Below, in pieces: positions 17,323 to 26,456 of a stretch of 64,000 nt of DNA. The notes beneath the pieces were generated by a model. The model worked only from the letters and a program-made list of their open reading frames with translations. It ran no database searches and had not been told where the DNA came from. The translations under genes and the position numbers were made by a program. The stretch covers positions 62,001-126,000 of the forward strand of contig NZ_JAUEQY010000012.1 in NCBI RefSeq assembly GCF_030406325.1. Reading direction: 5' to 3'. The DNA is from Actinomadura sp. DC4 (GTDB lineage: Bacteria > Actinomycetota > Actinomycetes > Streptosporangiales > Streptosporangiaceae). Numbering within the stretch: position 1 is the first letter of the stretch; each line of letters begins with the position of its first letter.

Positions 17323-18462
17323 ATGAGACGTTTCGTTCGCAGAGGAGTTCCGGCCGCGGTCGTGGCCATCGCGGTGGCGGCCACCGCCACCGCCGCGAGC
17401 GGCGCGGCGTACGTCATGACCTCCGCGCCGAAGGCCGCGCCCACGCCGCAGGCCGCGGCGAAGAAGGCCGTCCCCGCCGCGACCTCGGTCGTCCCCGCCT
17501 CCGAGAAGCCGTCCGCGCTCAAGCGCGTCGTGCCGCCGGACTTCCTGGTCATCTCCGGCAAACCGGTAACCAGCCGGCAGCTCGGCCGGGTCGAGAGGCT
17601 CAAGCACGTCCGTGACCTCATCACGGTGGACGCGGGCGCGGTGAGCCTGCAGGGCGGTCGGGCGAACGTGTTCGCCGTCGACCCGGTGCGCTTCCGGTCC
17701 TGGACGCCGCCCGGCACCGCCACCGACGACGGCCTGTGGACCGCGCTCGGCAAGAACCAGTTCGTCGTCTCCGACGACGTGCAGGGCCGGCTCGGCCTCC
17801 GTACCGGCATGCAGTACGCCATCCAGGGCAAGACGCAGCTGATGGCCACGATGGGCGGCGCCGGATCGCTGGGCCTGCCCGGCATCAACGTCCTCGTCGG
17901 CCGCGACACCGGACGCCGCATCGGCCTGCTCCCCGGCATCGGCCTGCTCGTCAACGCGCCCGGCGCCGACCTGAACACCCTGCAGACCGGCCTGCGCCAC
18001 GCGATCGGCGCGCAGAGCCAGATCATCAACCTGCACGACAAGGCGTACCAGCCGAAGGCGAGCAAGGGCGCGCCGCGCGGCAAGGCCGGCAGCTACCTCG
18101 AGCTGTACCAGCAGGCCGCGGCGACCTGCTCGGGCCTGTCGTGGACCGTCCTCGCCGCGATCGGGCAGATCGAGAGCGGCCACGGGCGCAACGTCGGCCC
18201 CTCCAGCGCGGGCGCGCTGGGCCCGATGCAGTTCATGCCGGCCACCTGGAAGTCCTACGGCGTGGACGGCGACGGTGACGGCAAGGCCGACATCATGGAC
18301 CCCTTCGACGCCGTGCCCGCGGCGGCCAAGTACCTCTGCGCCACCGGCGCCGGCCGGGGCGGGTCCTCGCTGTCCGACGCCATCTGGCACTACAACCACT
18401 CCCAGGACTACGTCAACGGCGTCCTGTCACTGGCCCGGGCGTACGCGCGCCGTTTCCCGTGA
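17323..18462 (+). CDS. Secreted lytic murein transglycosylase
   Basis: The protein (379 aa from this start) has a signal peptide or anchor (basic MRRFVRRG, then AAVVAIAVAATATAASGAA). A 200-residue unassigned region follows, then a C-terminal SLT domain: WTVLAAIGQIESGHGRN with the catalytic Glu, GALGPMQFMPATWKSYGVDGDGDGKAD and AAAKYLC. It should cleave peptidoglycan glycan strands outside the membrane. ATG 17323 follows GGGACGG; GTG 17296 after GAGGG is an alternative. It precedes the ferrochelatase gene by 42 bp. Confidence 0.9.
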   Translation: MRRFVRRGVPAAVVAIAVAATATAASGAAYVMTSAPKAAPTPQAAAKKAVPAATSVVPASEKPSALKRVVPPDFLVISGKPVTSRQLGRVERLKHVRDLITVDAGAVSLQGGRANVFAVDPVRFRSWTPPGTATDDGLWTALGKNQFVVSDDVQGRLGLRTGMQYAIQGKTQLMATMGGAGSLGLPGINVLVGRDTGRRIGLLPGIGLLVNAPGADLNTLQTGLRHAIGAQSQIINLHDKAYQPKASKGAPRGKAGSYLELYQQAAATCSGLSWTVLAAIGQIESGHGRNVGPSSAGALGPMQFMPATWKSYGVDGDGDGKADIMDPFDAVPAAAKYLCATGAGRGGSSLSDAIWHYNHSQDYVNGVLSLARAYARRFP

Positions 18463-18504
18463 GCCGCGGAGCGGGTACGCGCGCGCTGCTGGTTTGATGG
18501 AGGC

Positions 18505-19488
18505 ATGCGGTACGACGCCTTGCTCCTGCTGTCCTTCGGAGGTCCGGAAGGTCCCGACGAGGTGATGCCGTTCCTGGAGAACGTCACGCGCGGGCGCGGT
18601 GTGCCCAGGGCGCGGCTGGAGAGCGTCGCCGAGCACTACCACCTCTTCGGCGGGGTCAGCCCGATCAACCGGCAGTGCCGCGACCTCAAGGCGGCGATCG
18701 AGGCCGACTTCGCGGACCACGGCCTCGACCTGCCGGTTTACTGGGGTAACCGCAACTGGCGCCCCTTCCTGGCCGACACCCTGCGTCAGATGAAGGCCGA
18801 CGGCGTACGCCGCGCGGCGGCGTTCGCGACCTCCGCCTACAGCGGCTACTCCTGCTGCCGGCAGTACCTCGAGGACATCGACCGGGCGCGCGCCGAGGTC
18901 GGGGACGCGCCCGAGATCGACAAGCTGCGCATCTACTTCAACCACCCGGGCTTCGTCGAGCCGGTGATCGAGAACACCCGCGCGGCGTTCGACCGGCTTC
19001 CGCCGGACCTGCGGCCGGACGCGCGCCTGGTCTTCACCGCGCACAGCGTCCCGATGGCCCAGCCCGGTCGCGCGAGCTACGTCGCCGAGCTGAACGACGT
19101 CGCCGAGGTCGTCGCCGGAGGCCGGCCGTGGTCGCTGGCCTACCAGAGCCGCAGCGGGCCGCCGAGTGTGCCGTGGCTGGAGCCCGACATCGGCGACCAC
19201 CTGAAGAAGCTCCACTCCGAGGGCGCGGAGGCGGCGGTGATCGTGCCCGTCGGTTTCGTCTCCGACCACATGGAGGTCAAGTACGACCTCGACGTCGAGG
19301 CGGCCGAGCTGGCCGGGCGTCTCGGCCTCCGGATCGAGCGGGCGGCCACGCCGGGCACACACCCGAGGTTCGTCGCCATGGTCCGCGAACTCCTCCTCGA
19401 ACGCGACGGGACCGAGCGCCCGGCGCTGGGGAGACTGGGGCCACGCCCCGACACCTGCGCCGTGACCTGCTGCCGCAGGCCGGCGTGA
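18505..19488 (+). CDS. cpfC: Coproporphyrin ferrochelatase
   Basis: The 327-aa protein inserts iron into the porphyrin in haem synthesis; actinobacteria use the coproporphyrin-dependent route. Motifs: [69 protein letters not shown] and [17 protein letters not shown]. Cysteines in [10 protein letters not shown] and the C-terminal CAVTCC fit the [2Fe-2S] cluster ligands of actinobacterial enzymes. Its stop overlaps the first possible GTG of the next gene, suggesting cotranscription. Confidence 0.95.
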   Translation: MRYDALLLLSFGGPEGPDEVMPFLENVTRGRGVPRARLESVAEHYHLFGGVSPINRQCRDLKAAIEADFADHGLDLPVYWGNRNWRPFLADTLRQMKADGVRRAAAFATSAYSGYSCCRQYLEDIDRARAEVGDAPEIDKLRIYFNHPGFVEPVIENTRAAFDRLPPDLRPDARLVFTAHSVPMAQPGRASYVAELNDVAEVVAGGRPWSLAYQSRSGPPSVPWLEPDIGDHLKKLHSEGAEAAVIVPVGFVSDHMEVKYDLDVEAAELAGRLGLRIERAATPGTHPRFVAMVRELLLERDGTERPALGRLGPRPDTCAVTCCRRPA

Positions 19489-19529
19489 CGGCCCGCTTCG
19501 CGGCGGGCGCGCAGACCGGAAGGGGCAAC

Positions 19530-20330
19530 GTGCACGACCTGCTCGAGCTCGCGATCACCACGGCGGACGCCGCCGGCGCCATGCTCGTCGACCAGCGCCC
19601 GGCCGACGTACGCGTCGCGGCGACCAAGTCCAGCCCCACCGACGTGGTCACCGAGATGGACCGGGCGGCCGAGAAGCTCATCATCGAGCGGATCCGCGCC
19701 TCGCGGCCCGGCGACGCGTTCCTCGGCGAGGAGGGCGGCGCCTCCAGCGGAGGCAGCGGCGTGCGCTGGATCATCGACCCGATCGACGGCACCGTCAACT
19801 ACCTGTACGGCCTGCCGGACTGGGCGGTCAGCATCGCGGCCGAGGTCGACGGCGAGATCGTCGCCGGCGTGGTCACCGTGCCGACGCGCGGCGAGCTCTA
19901 CACCGCCGCGCGCGGCGAGGGCTCCTACCTCGTCCACCGCGACGGCTCCACCGAGAAACTGAGCTGCAACACCGGCATTCCGCTGGAGCGGGCGCTGATC
20001 GCGACGGGCTTCGGCTACTTCGCCCAGCGCCGCGCCCGGCAGGCCGAGGTGCTCCTCGGCGTGCTCCCGCGGGTCCGCGACATCCGGCGGGGCGGTTCGG
20101 CCGCCGTCGACCTGTGCTCGGTCGCCTCGGGACGCGTCGACGGCTACTTCGAGCGGGGCCCGCAGGAGTGGGACGTCGCGGCCGGCGGGCTGATCGTCCG
20201 GGAGGCCGGCGGCTTCATGGGCGGACTGAACGGCCGGCCCGCCAGCGCGGAGATGACGATCTCGGCCGGCCCCGGGCTGTACGAGGCGCTGCACGACCTG
20301 CTCGCGCCGCTGTCACCCGAGCGCGACTGA
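19530..20330 (+). CDS. Inositol monophosphatase family protein
   Basis: The 266-aa protein has the IMPase metal-site motifs in order: DVVTEMDRAAE, GEEGG, WIIDPIDGTVNYLYGLP and QEWDVAAGGLIVREAGG. It dephosphorylates inositol-1-phosphate or a related sugar phosphate and needs Mg2+. I chose GTG 19530, four bases after GGAAGGGG; GTG 19485, overlapping the ferrochelatase stop, adds 15 residues. A terminator follows. Confidence 0.92.
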   Translation: MHDLLELAITTADAAGAMLVDQRPADVRVAATKSSPTDVVTEMDRAAEKLIIERIRASRPGDAFLGEEGGASSGGSGVRWIIDPIDGTVNYLYGLPDWAVSIAAEVDGEIVAGVVTVPTRGELYTAARGEGSYLVHRDGSTEKLSCNTGIPLERALIATGFGYFAQRRARQAEVLLGVLPRVRDIRRGGSAAVDLCSVASGRVDGYFERGPQEWDVAAGGLIVREAGGFMGGLNGRPASAEMTISAGPGLYEALHDLLAPLSPERD

Positions 20331-20337
20331 CGCACGA

Positions 20338-20367
20338 CGGCCCCGCACCGTGAGTGGTGCAGGGCCG
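20338..20367 (+). terminator. Hairpin terminator
   Basis: A 12-bp stem with one mismatch (CGGCCCCGCACC with GGTGCAGGGCCG) lies 7 bp after the inositol monophosphatase stop. Confidence 0.7.
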
Positions 20368-20423
20368 GTTGTATGTCTGGTTCGCCGTGACTGCTTACCG
20401 TCAGGTGCTCCTTCGCCGCGCGT

Positions 20424-20594
20424 TCAGGCGCAGCGTGGAACGTCGATGCCGTGGCTCGCGGCCGTCCGCCGAAGATCGTCGATCTCGGCTCGCTGAGCCT
20501 CGACCAGCAGATCGTCGCCGGTGTCGTGGGCCACCCGCAGCGACTCGTACGCGTCGGTCAGACGCTGGTGGATCGTCGTCGTCAACTCGCCCAC
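20424..20594 (-). CDS. Small conserved hypothetical protein, 56 aa
   Basis: The protein starts at GTG 20594 after GGGAG. It is helical and acidic (VGELTTTIHQRLTDAY..., then VEAQRAEIDDLRRTAASHGI). It has no membrane segment. Short proteins of this type occur widely in actinomycetes without assigned function. It is divergent from the two-component pair starting at 20755. Confidence 0.65.
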   Translation of the reverse strand: MGELTTTIHQRLTDAYESLRVAHDTGDDLLVEAQRAEIDDLRRTAASHGIDVPRCA

Positions 20595-20754
20595 AACGGT
20601 CTCCCTTCCAGAAGAGGTGAAGTGCGGTCTACCCAAGGCATGGTCGCCGCTAAACCTCCGAATACCCTGGGCGTGCTTATCGGACACTTACGCACGGTGT
20701 GACATAACTGATACCGCCGGTCCAGCGCGCGGCTTTCCAGGGGGTGGAGACAGA

Positions 20755-21408
20755 GTGAGGGTTCTGGTCGTCGAGGACGAACGCGTGCTCGCGGACACCA
20801 TCGCCACCGGTTTGCGACGGGAGGCGATGGCCGTCGACGTCGCGTACGACGGCGCCGCCGCGCTGGAGCGGACCAGCGTCAACGACTACGACGTGGTCGT
20901 GCTCGACCGTGACCTGCCGCGGGTGCACGGGGACGAGGTGTGCCGGCGGCTCGTCGCCGACGGCGTCGCCGCCCGCGTCCTCATGCTCACCGCGGCGGGG
21001 GAGCTGGACGACAAGGTGGAGGGCCTGTCGATCGGGGCCGACGACTACCTCGCGAAGCCGTTCGCGTTCGCCGAGCTGATCGCCCGCATCCGCGCCCTCG
21101 GCCGGCGTTCCGCGCCGCCGCTGCCGCCCGTGCTCGAACGCGCGGGCGTCCGCCTCGATCCGGCGCGCCGCGCCGTCACCCGGAGCGGCCGCCCGGTGGA
21201 GCTGACGCCCAAGGAGTTCGCGGTGCTGGAGGTGCTGATGCGGGGGCAGGGCACCGTCGTCAGCGCCGAGCACCTGCTGGAGAAGGCCTGGGACGAGAAC
21301 ATCGACCCCTTCACCAACGTGGTGCGGGTGACGATGATGACACTTCGCAAGAAACTCGGTGAGCCGCAGGTCATCGAGACCGTGCCCGGCGCGGGGTACC
21401 GCCTTTGA
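20755..21408 (+). CDS. OmpR-family response regulator
   Basis: The 217-aa protein has a receiver domain (VLVVEDERVLADT, phospho-Asp in VVVLDRDLPRV, the Thr in MLTAAG, Lys in YLAKPF). A winged-helix DNA-binding domain follows (VELTPKEFAVLEVLMRGQGTVVSAEHLLEKAWD, ending VPGAGYRL). The GTG start follows GGTGGAGA. Its last four bases overlap the kinase start. The inducing signal is unknown. Confidence 0.93.
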   Translation: MRVLVVEDERVLADTIATGLRREAMAVDVAYDGAAALERTSVNDYDVVVLDRDLPRVHGDEVCRRLVADGVAARVLMLTAAGELDDKVEGLSIGADDYLAKPFAFAELIARIRALGRRSAPPLPPVLERAGVRLDPARRAVTRSGRPVELTPKEFAVLEVLMRGQGTVVSAEHLLEKAWDENIDPFTNVVRVTMMTLRKKLGEPQVIETVPGAGYRL

Positions 21409-22535
21409 GCCCCTCGCCAGGCGCCGTGACCCGCCGCATGACCGTACGCCTGCGGCTGACCCTGCTGTACGGCGGCCTGTTCTTCGCCGCGGGGTTCCTC
21501 CTGCTCACGGTCGCGTACGTCCTGGTGACCAACATCCTGGAGGGCCTGCCGATCGAGGTCCGCACCAACGACCCGTTCGGCATCTCCCAGCAGGAACAGC
21601 AGGCGATCCGGCAGAGCTTCATCGACAACGCCCAGCACCGGCTGATCACGCAGTCGGCCTTCGCGCTGGTCGGCGTGGGACTGATCGCGCTCGCGCTCGG
21701 CTGGTTCGTGGCCGACCGGGCGCTCGCGCCGCTGCAGAAGGTCACGGCGACGGCCCGCAAGCTGTCGGAGAGCACGCTGCACGAGCGCATCGCGCTGCAG
21801 GGGCCCGAGGACGAGATCAAGGAGCTGGCCGACACCTTCGACGCGATGCTGGAGCGCCTCAACGAGGCCTTCGACGCGCAGCGGAGGTTCGTCGGCAACG
21901 CCTCCCACGAGCTGCGCACGCCGCTGGCCATCAACCGCACCCTGCTCGAGGTCGCGCTCACCGACCCCGAGGTGTCAGAGGACCTGCGCACGGTCGGGCG
22001 CACGCTCCTCGCCAACAACGCCCGGCACGAGCGGCTCATCGAGGGGCTGCTCCTGCTGGCCCGCAGCGAACGCGAGCTGACCACCCGCACCGCCGTCGAC
22101 CTGAGCGAGGTCGCCACGATCGTGCTCAAGACGGCCGTACGCGAGGACCGGCCGGACATCGAGATCACCACCGAGCTCACGTCCGGCCCCACGACCGGGG
22201 ACCCGGTCCTGCTGGAGCACCTGGTCTCCAACCTCATCGACAACGCGGTCCGGCACAACGTCGACGACGGCACGGTCGTCGTCCGTACCGGGGTCCTGGA
22301 CGGATGGGCCACCTGCCAGGTGGAGAACACCGGCCCGGTGGTGCCCGCCTATGAGGTGCAGAACCTCTTCGAGCCGTTCCGCCGGCTCAACACCGACCGG
22401 ATCGAGTCGGCCAAGGGCGCCGGGCTCGGCCTGTCGATCGTGCGCTCGGTGGCCGGCGTGCACGGTGGTTCGGTGGTCGCGACGCCGCGCGAGGGCGGCG
22501 GCCTGATCGTCACGGTCCGCCTGCCGAAGGGCTGA
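21405..22535 (+). CDS. Membrane sensor histidine kinase
   Basis: The 376-aa protein has two membrane helices (about residues 17-40 and 82-103) around a 40-residue extracellular loop. A HAMP domain, a HisKA domain (RRFVGNASHELRTPLAIN) and an ATPase domain (N-box NLIDNAVRHN, G-box GAGLGLSIVRSVAGVHGG) follow. It is translationally coupled to the response regulator. The start codon is TTG at 21405 if the overlap is used; GTG 21426 is an alternative. The short loop suggests it senses the membrane or a small ligand. Confidence 0.92.
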   Translation: MSPSPGAVTRRMTVRLRLTLLYGGLFFAAGFLLLTVAYVLVTNILEGLPIEVRTNDPFGISQQEQQAIRQSFIDNAQHRLITQSAFALVGVGLIALALGWFVADRALAPLQKVTATARKLSESTLHERIALQGPEDEIKELADTFDAMLERLNEAFDAQRRFVGNASHELRTPLAINRTLLEVALTDPEVSEDLRTVGRTLLANNARHERLIEGLLLLARSERELTTRTAVDLSEVATIVLKTAVREDRPDIEITTELTSGPTTGDPVLLEHLVSNLIDNAVRHNVDDGTVVVRTGVLDGWATCQVENTGPVVPAYEVQNLFEPFRRLNTDRIESAKGAGLGLSIVRSVAGVHGGSVVATPREGGGLIVTVRLPKG

Positions 22536-22600
22536 GAAAGACCGCGTGACCGCGTGACGCACCCCGAGTGGCGCCACGCGATCACGGGCTCCCGGCTCGG

Positions 22601-23575
22601 TCAGCCGGTGTACTGGGCGAAGATCTTCGAGAACTCGTACGGCTGCTGCGGGATGTTCGTGCACTGGTAGAGCGCGCCGTTGCAGGCGTTGCGGTCGCGC
22701 GTCGTCTCCCAGAAGCCCAGCGAGCCCACGTGGTGCTGGCGCGCGAAGGACACGAGCTGCCGCGCGTCGTTCTGGTCATAGACGCTGCCGTCGTCGTTCT
22801 TCCCGAGCATCGGCGTGACGCCGACCATCGACCAGATCTGCGCGTCGGACCGGCCGGTGAGGATCGACGCCAGCTGGTCGTGCGTGGCCTGGGCGGCCTT
22901 CGTCGCCGCGTCGCCGTCGTCCGTACCGCTGCGGTAGTAGTCCATGGCCATGACGTTGACCGAGTCGGGACCGGCCCCGGCGTTCTTGGCCGACCGTACG
23001 ATGTTCAGCCCGTCGCTGGTCAGGCCCTCCGGCAGCACCGGCAGGGTGAGACTGATCTTGAGGTTGGGGTGGGTCTGCTTGAGCCGCGCCAGCGCCTGCG
23101 AGCGCCGGCCGATCGAGGCGGGGTCGGCGGTCGCGGCGCCCTCGATGTCGAAGTCGGCGTAGGTCGCGCCGTAGGCGTCCACGACCGCGGCGTACTCGGT
23201 GTAGAGGGTGTTCGCGTCACCGCAGGCCTGGGCGAGCTCGATGCCGGACGCGCCGCCGAAGGAGATCCTGACGTCGCCGCCGGCCGTCCGCAGCTTGTCG
23301 ATCTCGTCCTTCTGCCATGCCGTACGCGGGTCGTAGGCGTTGAACCAGCTGGCCTTGCAACCCGCGCCGGTGACGAACCCGAGGGTGAACCCCTTGATCC
23401 CGGAGGCCTGCGACATCGCGCTGAGCGAGGGCGTGGGCCAGGCGCCCATGTCCACGTACGGCGAGACGGCGGGCCAGTTGCCCGTGGCGGCGGTGGCGGG
23501 CGCGGCGACGGCGGGACCGATCAGCAGACCGGCCGGCACGGCCATCACGGCGAGCTTCTTGAACAGGCGTCTCAC
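22601..23575 (-). CDS. Secreted GH18 chitinase
   Basis: The 324-aa protein has a signal peptide (MRRLFKKLAVMAVPAGLLIGPAVAAPATAA, cleavage near residue 30). A GH18 barrel follows, with catalytic motif YADFDIEG in which E145 should be the acid. Other elements fit the family: ISFGGASG and VMAMDYY. It has no chitin-binding module. It should hydrolyse chitin or related GlcNAc polymers outside the cell. Its upstream DNA holds a promoter and two inverted repeats. Confidence 0.92.
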   Translation of the reverse strand: MRRLFKKLAVMAVPAGLLIGPAVAAPATAATGNWPAVSPYVDMGAWPTPSLSAMSQASGIKGFTLGFVTGAGCKASWFNAYDPRTAWQKDEIDKLRTAGGDVRISFGGASGIELAQACGDANTLYTEYAAVVDAYGATYADFDIEGAATADPASIGRRSQALARLKQTHPNLKISLTLPVLPEGLTSDGLNIVRSAKNAGAGPDSVNVMAMDYYRSGTDDGDAATKAAQATHDQLASILTGRSDAQIWSMVGVTPMLGKNDDGSVYDQNDARQLVSFARQHHVGSLGFWETTRDRNACNGALYQCTNIPQQPYEFSKIFAQYTG

Positions 23576-23614
23576 GTCACACTCCTGGCGGGGAGAGGAA
23601 TGGAGGGCCCCCGT

Positions 23615-23672
23615 GAAAGCTATTAGTAAGCTTTCCTATTAATTTCTACCGTGATCTGACCGAGACGGTCAA
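23615..23672 (-). promoter_or_regulatory. Chitinase promoter with operator palindromes
   Basis: On the minus strand, TTGACC (23667-23672) and TAGAAA (23643-23648) are 18 bp apart, a plausible -35/-10 pair. An inverted repeat with 7-bp arms GAAAGCT/AGCTTTC (23615-23635) covers the start of the transcript. A second, TGACCG-AGA-CGGTCA (23657-23671), overlaps the -35. The chitinase start lies 40 bp downstream. Confidence 0.6.
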
Positions 23673-23681
23673 GCCCGCCGG

Positions 23682-26438
23682 TCACTTGCGCGCCGTCGTC
23701 GTCAGGACCGGATAGCCCAGATAGTCCATGCCGATGTTGACGAACGACTTGGTGTTCCCCACCCGGTACTGCACGTTCGAGTACAGCGGGATGAGCGCCA
23801 TGTCATCCAGCGCGATCTTCTCGGCGCTCTGCAGCTCCTTGGTCCGCTGTCCCGCGTCGGCGGTCGAGCGGGCGGCCTTCATCGCGGCGTCGAAGGCGGG
23901 GCTGCTGTAGCGCGCGTAGTTGCTCCCGCCCACCGACCCGTCGTCCTTGCGCGCGATCGAGGAGCTGGACAGCAGCGGGCCGAGGAAGCTCTCGGCCGTC
24001 GGATAGTCCGCGACCCAGCCGAACGGGTACAGGCCCTCGGCGTCCTTGCCCGCCTCGTCCTGGTAGAACTTCGTGAGGTCGATCTTGCGGATGTCGACCT
24101 TCCAGCCGAGTTCGGTCTGAAGCTGCTGCTGCGCCGCGGTGACCAGCGCGGAGTACGAGCTCGTCGAGCCGACGGTCAGCGTCACCTTCGACCCCGGGCC
24201 GAGGCCCGCGAGCTGGGCCATCGACTTGGCCTTCACCGAGTCGTGGACGCACGCGGTGCAGCCGTTGGTCAGCCCGCCGGGGACGCCGGGCGGCACCAGG
24301 GAGCTGGCCGGCGTGTAGATCCCGCCGTAGGCGCTCTGGATCAGCGCCTTGCGGTCCAGCGCGTACGACACCGCCAGCCGCGCCTCCTTGGACTTCATCG
24401 GGCCCTTGTCGTTGATCGGCAGCAGGAACGTCATGCCGCCGATGGCCCCCTTCAGCAGCTCGCCGTCCGAGGAGTGGCGGGAGACGGCGGTCGGCACGGA
24501 GGCGGCGTTCAGCTCCGCCCAGTCGTACTGGCCCGCGTCGAACCCGGTCACCGCGCTGGCCAGGTCGCCGGCGAAGGTGACGTCGACCTCGTCCAGCTTG
24601 GGCTTGGTGAGGGCGGAGGAGTCGTTGCGAACCAGCGTGAGCCTGCTGTTCGCGGTGTAACTGCCGACCTTGAACGGCCCGTTGCCGATCGGCTGCTTGT
24701 TGTAGGTGGCGTCGGACGCGTCGCCGGCCACCGAGGGGACGGGGACGAACACCGGCGCGGACACGCGTTTGCCGAAGTCGCAGTCGGCCTCGGTGAGCGC
24801 CACCTGCAGGATGTCCGGGCCGCTCGTCGTGAGGCCCGACATCGTCCGCGAACCGCCCGAGTACACGTCGTCGTAGCCCTTGATGTCATCCATCAGGTAG
24901 CCCTCGCCACCGGTCTTGTTGCCCGCGGTGCGGTTCCAGCTGCGTACGAAGGCGGCGGCGTCGACGGGCTCGCCGTTGCTGAACTTCGTGCCCGGCCGCA
25001 GGGTGAACTTCCAGTTCGTACAGCCGCTGTCGGAGCTCATCTGGGTGGCCAGGGCGTTGACGATGGTGCCGTCCGGCTTGACCTGGCTCAGCCCGGTGTA
25101 GAGGTTCTCCACGACGAAGAAGTCGGCGGTGGTGATGGCGTTCGACGGGTCGATGGAGCTCGGCGCGGACATCGCCATGCGGAAGGTCCCGCCGGTCTTG
25201 CCGGCGACGGGTACGGGCTTGGCCTTCTTGTGGTTGCCGGCCAGCTTCACGCCGGCGTACGTCCCGGCCGAGACGAGTAGCACCATCGCGGCCGCGGCGG
25301 CGGCCACGACGCCGGGCCGGAGGCCGCGCCGCGGGGTCTTGTAGCCGTCTCCCGTGTAGCCCCGCGTCATCATCCCCGCCCCGGGCGGCGGCGTGTCGGC
25401 GCCCGGGGGATGGTGACCGGACGGCGGGGTGTCCGGCCCGGGGTAGTACATGCCGGGCGGAGGCGTGTCGTGACCGGTCGGGTAGGCCGCCCACGGCCGG
25501 GAGTCGCCGGCCCCGTACGGGCCGCTCGGCGGCGTCCACTGCGGAGGCGGGGTGTTCTGCGCGGCGACCTGGGCGCCCTTGTTCAGCACCTCGGTGGCCG
25601 CGGCGGGCCGCGCGCCAGGGAGCGAGACTCCGTCGTTGCTGAGCAGCCGGAGGAGGATCTGCTGCGCGGTCGGCCGGAGCCGTGCGTCCTTGGCCAGGCA
25701 CGCCGTGACGATCTCCCGCAGCGGGCCCATGAGCATCCCGAGGGACGGCTCCTGGGACAGGATGCGGTTCATCACCGCCGGGATCGAGTCCTGGCCGAAC
25801 GGCGGGCTGCCGGTCGCGGCGTACACGATCGTGCAGGCCCAGGCGAAGACGTCGGTGGGCGGACCGGCGGTGTTCCCGGAGATCTGCTCCGGCGACATGT
25901 ACGACGGCGTGCCCACGGTCGTGCTCGTCAGCGTCCCGCCGGCGTCGAGGGCACGCGCGATGCCGAAGTCGATCACGCGCGGCCCGTCGGAGGCGAGCAG
26001 GACGTTCGTCGGCTTGAAGTCGCGGTGGACGATGCCGGCCTCGTGGATGGCCGCGAGGGCGGTCGCCGTGCCGATGGCCAGGCGCTGCAGGACCCCGCCC
26101 GTACGGGGGCCCTCCGCGTCGACGACCTGGCGCAGCGACGGGCCCTCGATGAACTCGCTCACGAGGTAGGGCGTGTCGCCCTCCACGTCGGCGTCGAGGA
26201 TCTGGGCCGTACAGAACGGCGCGACGCGTTTGGCGCTGGCGAGCTCTCCCGCGAACCTCGCCCGTGCCTTGGTGTCGCCGCTGAACTGCGCGTGCAGCAG
26301 CTTGACGGCGACCCTTTCGCCTTCCGGGTCCTCGCCGAGGTAGACGACACCCTGCCCGCCCTCGCCGAGACGACCGGTCAGGCGGTACGAGCCCAGTTGC
26401 TCAGGATCGTTCGCCCGGAGAGGAGCGGTCTCCGGCAT
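23682..26438 (-). CDS. Ser/Thr protein kinase fused to an oligopeptide-binding (SBP family 5) domain
   Basis: The 918-aa protein has an N-terminal Hanks-type kinase (residues 17-270): GEGGQGVVYLG loop, catalytic K46 in VAVKLL, HRDFKPTNV with D140, DFG at 157-159 and TPSYMSPEQ. A Pro-rich cytosolic linker (about 295-370) and one membrane helix (about 376-398) follow. The extracellular part, residues 415-918, is a complete family-5 solute-binding protein (GGTFRMAMSAPSSIDPSNA, WKFTLRPGTKFSNGEPVDA, IGNGPFKV, FGWVADYPTAESFLGPLL). The layout suggests a receptor kinase sensing a peptide. It is cotranscribed with the kinase upstream (19-bp gap). Confidence 0.93.
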   Translation of the reverse strand: MPETAPLRANDPEQLGSYRLTGRLGEGGQGVVYLGEDPEGERVAVKLLHAQFSGDTKARARFAGELASAKRVAPFCTAQILDADVEGDTPYLVSEFIEGPSLRQVVDAEGPRTGGVLQRLAIGTATALAAIHEAGIVHRDFKPTNVLLASDGPRVIDFGIARALDAGGTLTSTTVGTPSYMSPEQISGNTAGPPTDVFAWACTIVYAATGSPPFGQDSIPAVMNRILSQEPSLGMLMGPLREIVTACLAKDARLRPTAQQILLRLLSNDGVSLPGARPAAATEVLNKGAQVAAQNTPPPQWTPPSGPYGAGDSRPWAAYPTGHDTPPPGMYYPGPDTPPSGHHPPGADTPPPGAGMMTRGYTGDGYKTPRRGLRPGVVAAAAAAMVLLVSAGTYAGVKLAGNHKKAKPVPVAGKTGGTFRMAMSAPSSIDPSNAITTADFFVVENLYTGLSQVKPDGTIVNALATQMSSDSGCTNWKFTLRPGTKFSNGEPVDAAAFVRSWNRTAGNKTGGEGYLMDDIKGYDDVYSGGSRTMSGLTTSGPDILQVALTEADCDFGKRVSAPVFVPVPSVAGDASDATYNKQPIGNGPFKVGSYTANSRLTLVRNDSSALTKPKLDEVDVTFAGDLASAVTGFDAGQYDWAELNAASVPTAVSRHSSDGELLKGAIGGMTFLLPINDKGPMKSKEARLAVSYALDRKALIQSAYGGIYTPASSLVPPGVPGGLTNGCTACVHDSVKAKSMAQLAGLGPGSKVTLTVGSTSSYSALVTAAQQQLQTELGWKVDIRKIDLTKFYQDEAGKDAEGLYPFGWVADYPTAESFLGPLLSSSSIARKDDGSVGGSNYARYSSPAFDAAMKAARSTADAGQRTKELQSAEKIALDDMALIPLYSNVQYRVGNTKSFVNIGMDYLGYPVLTTTARK

Positions 26439-26456
26439 GAGGGTGCCTCCCAGCGG

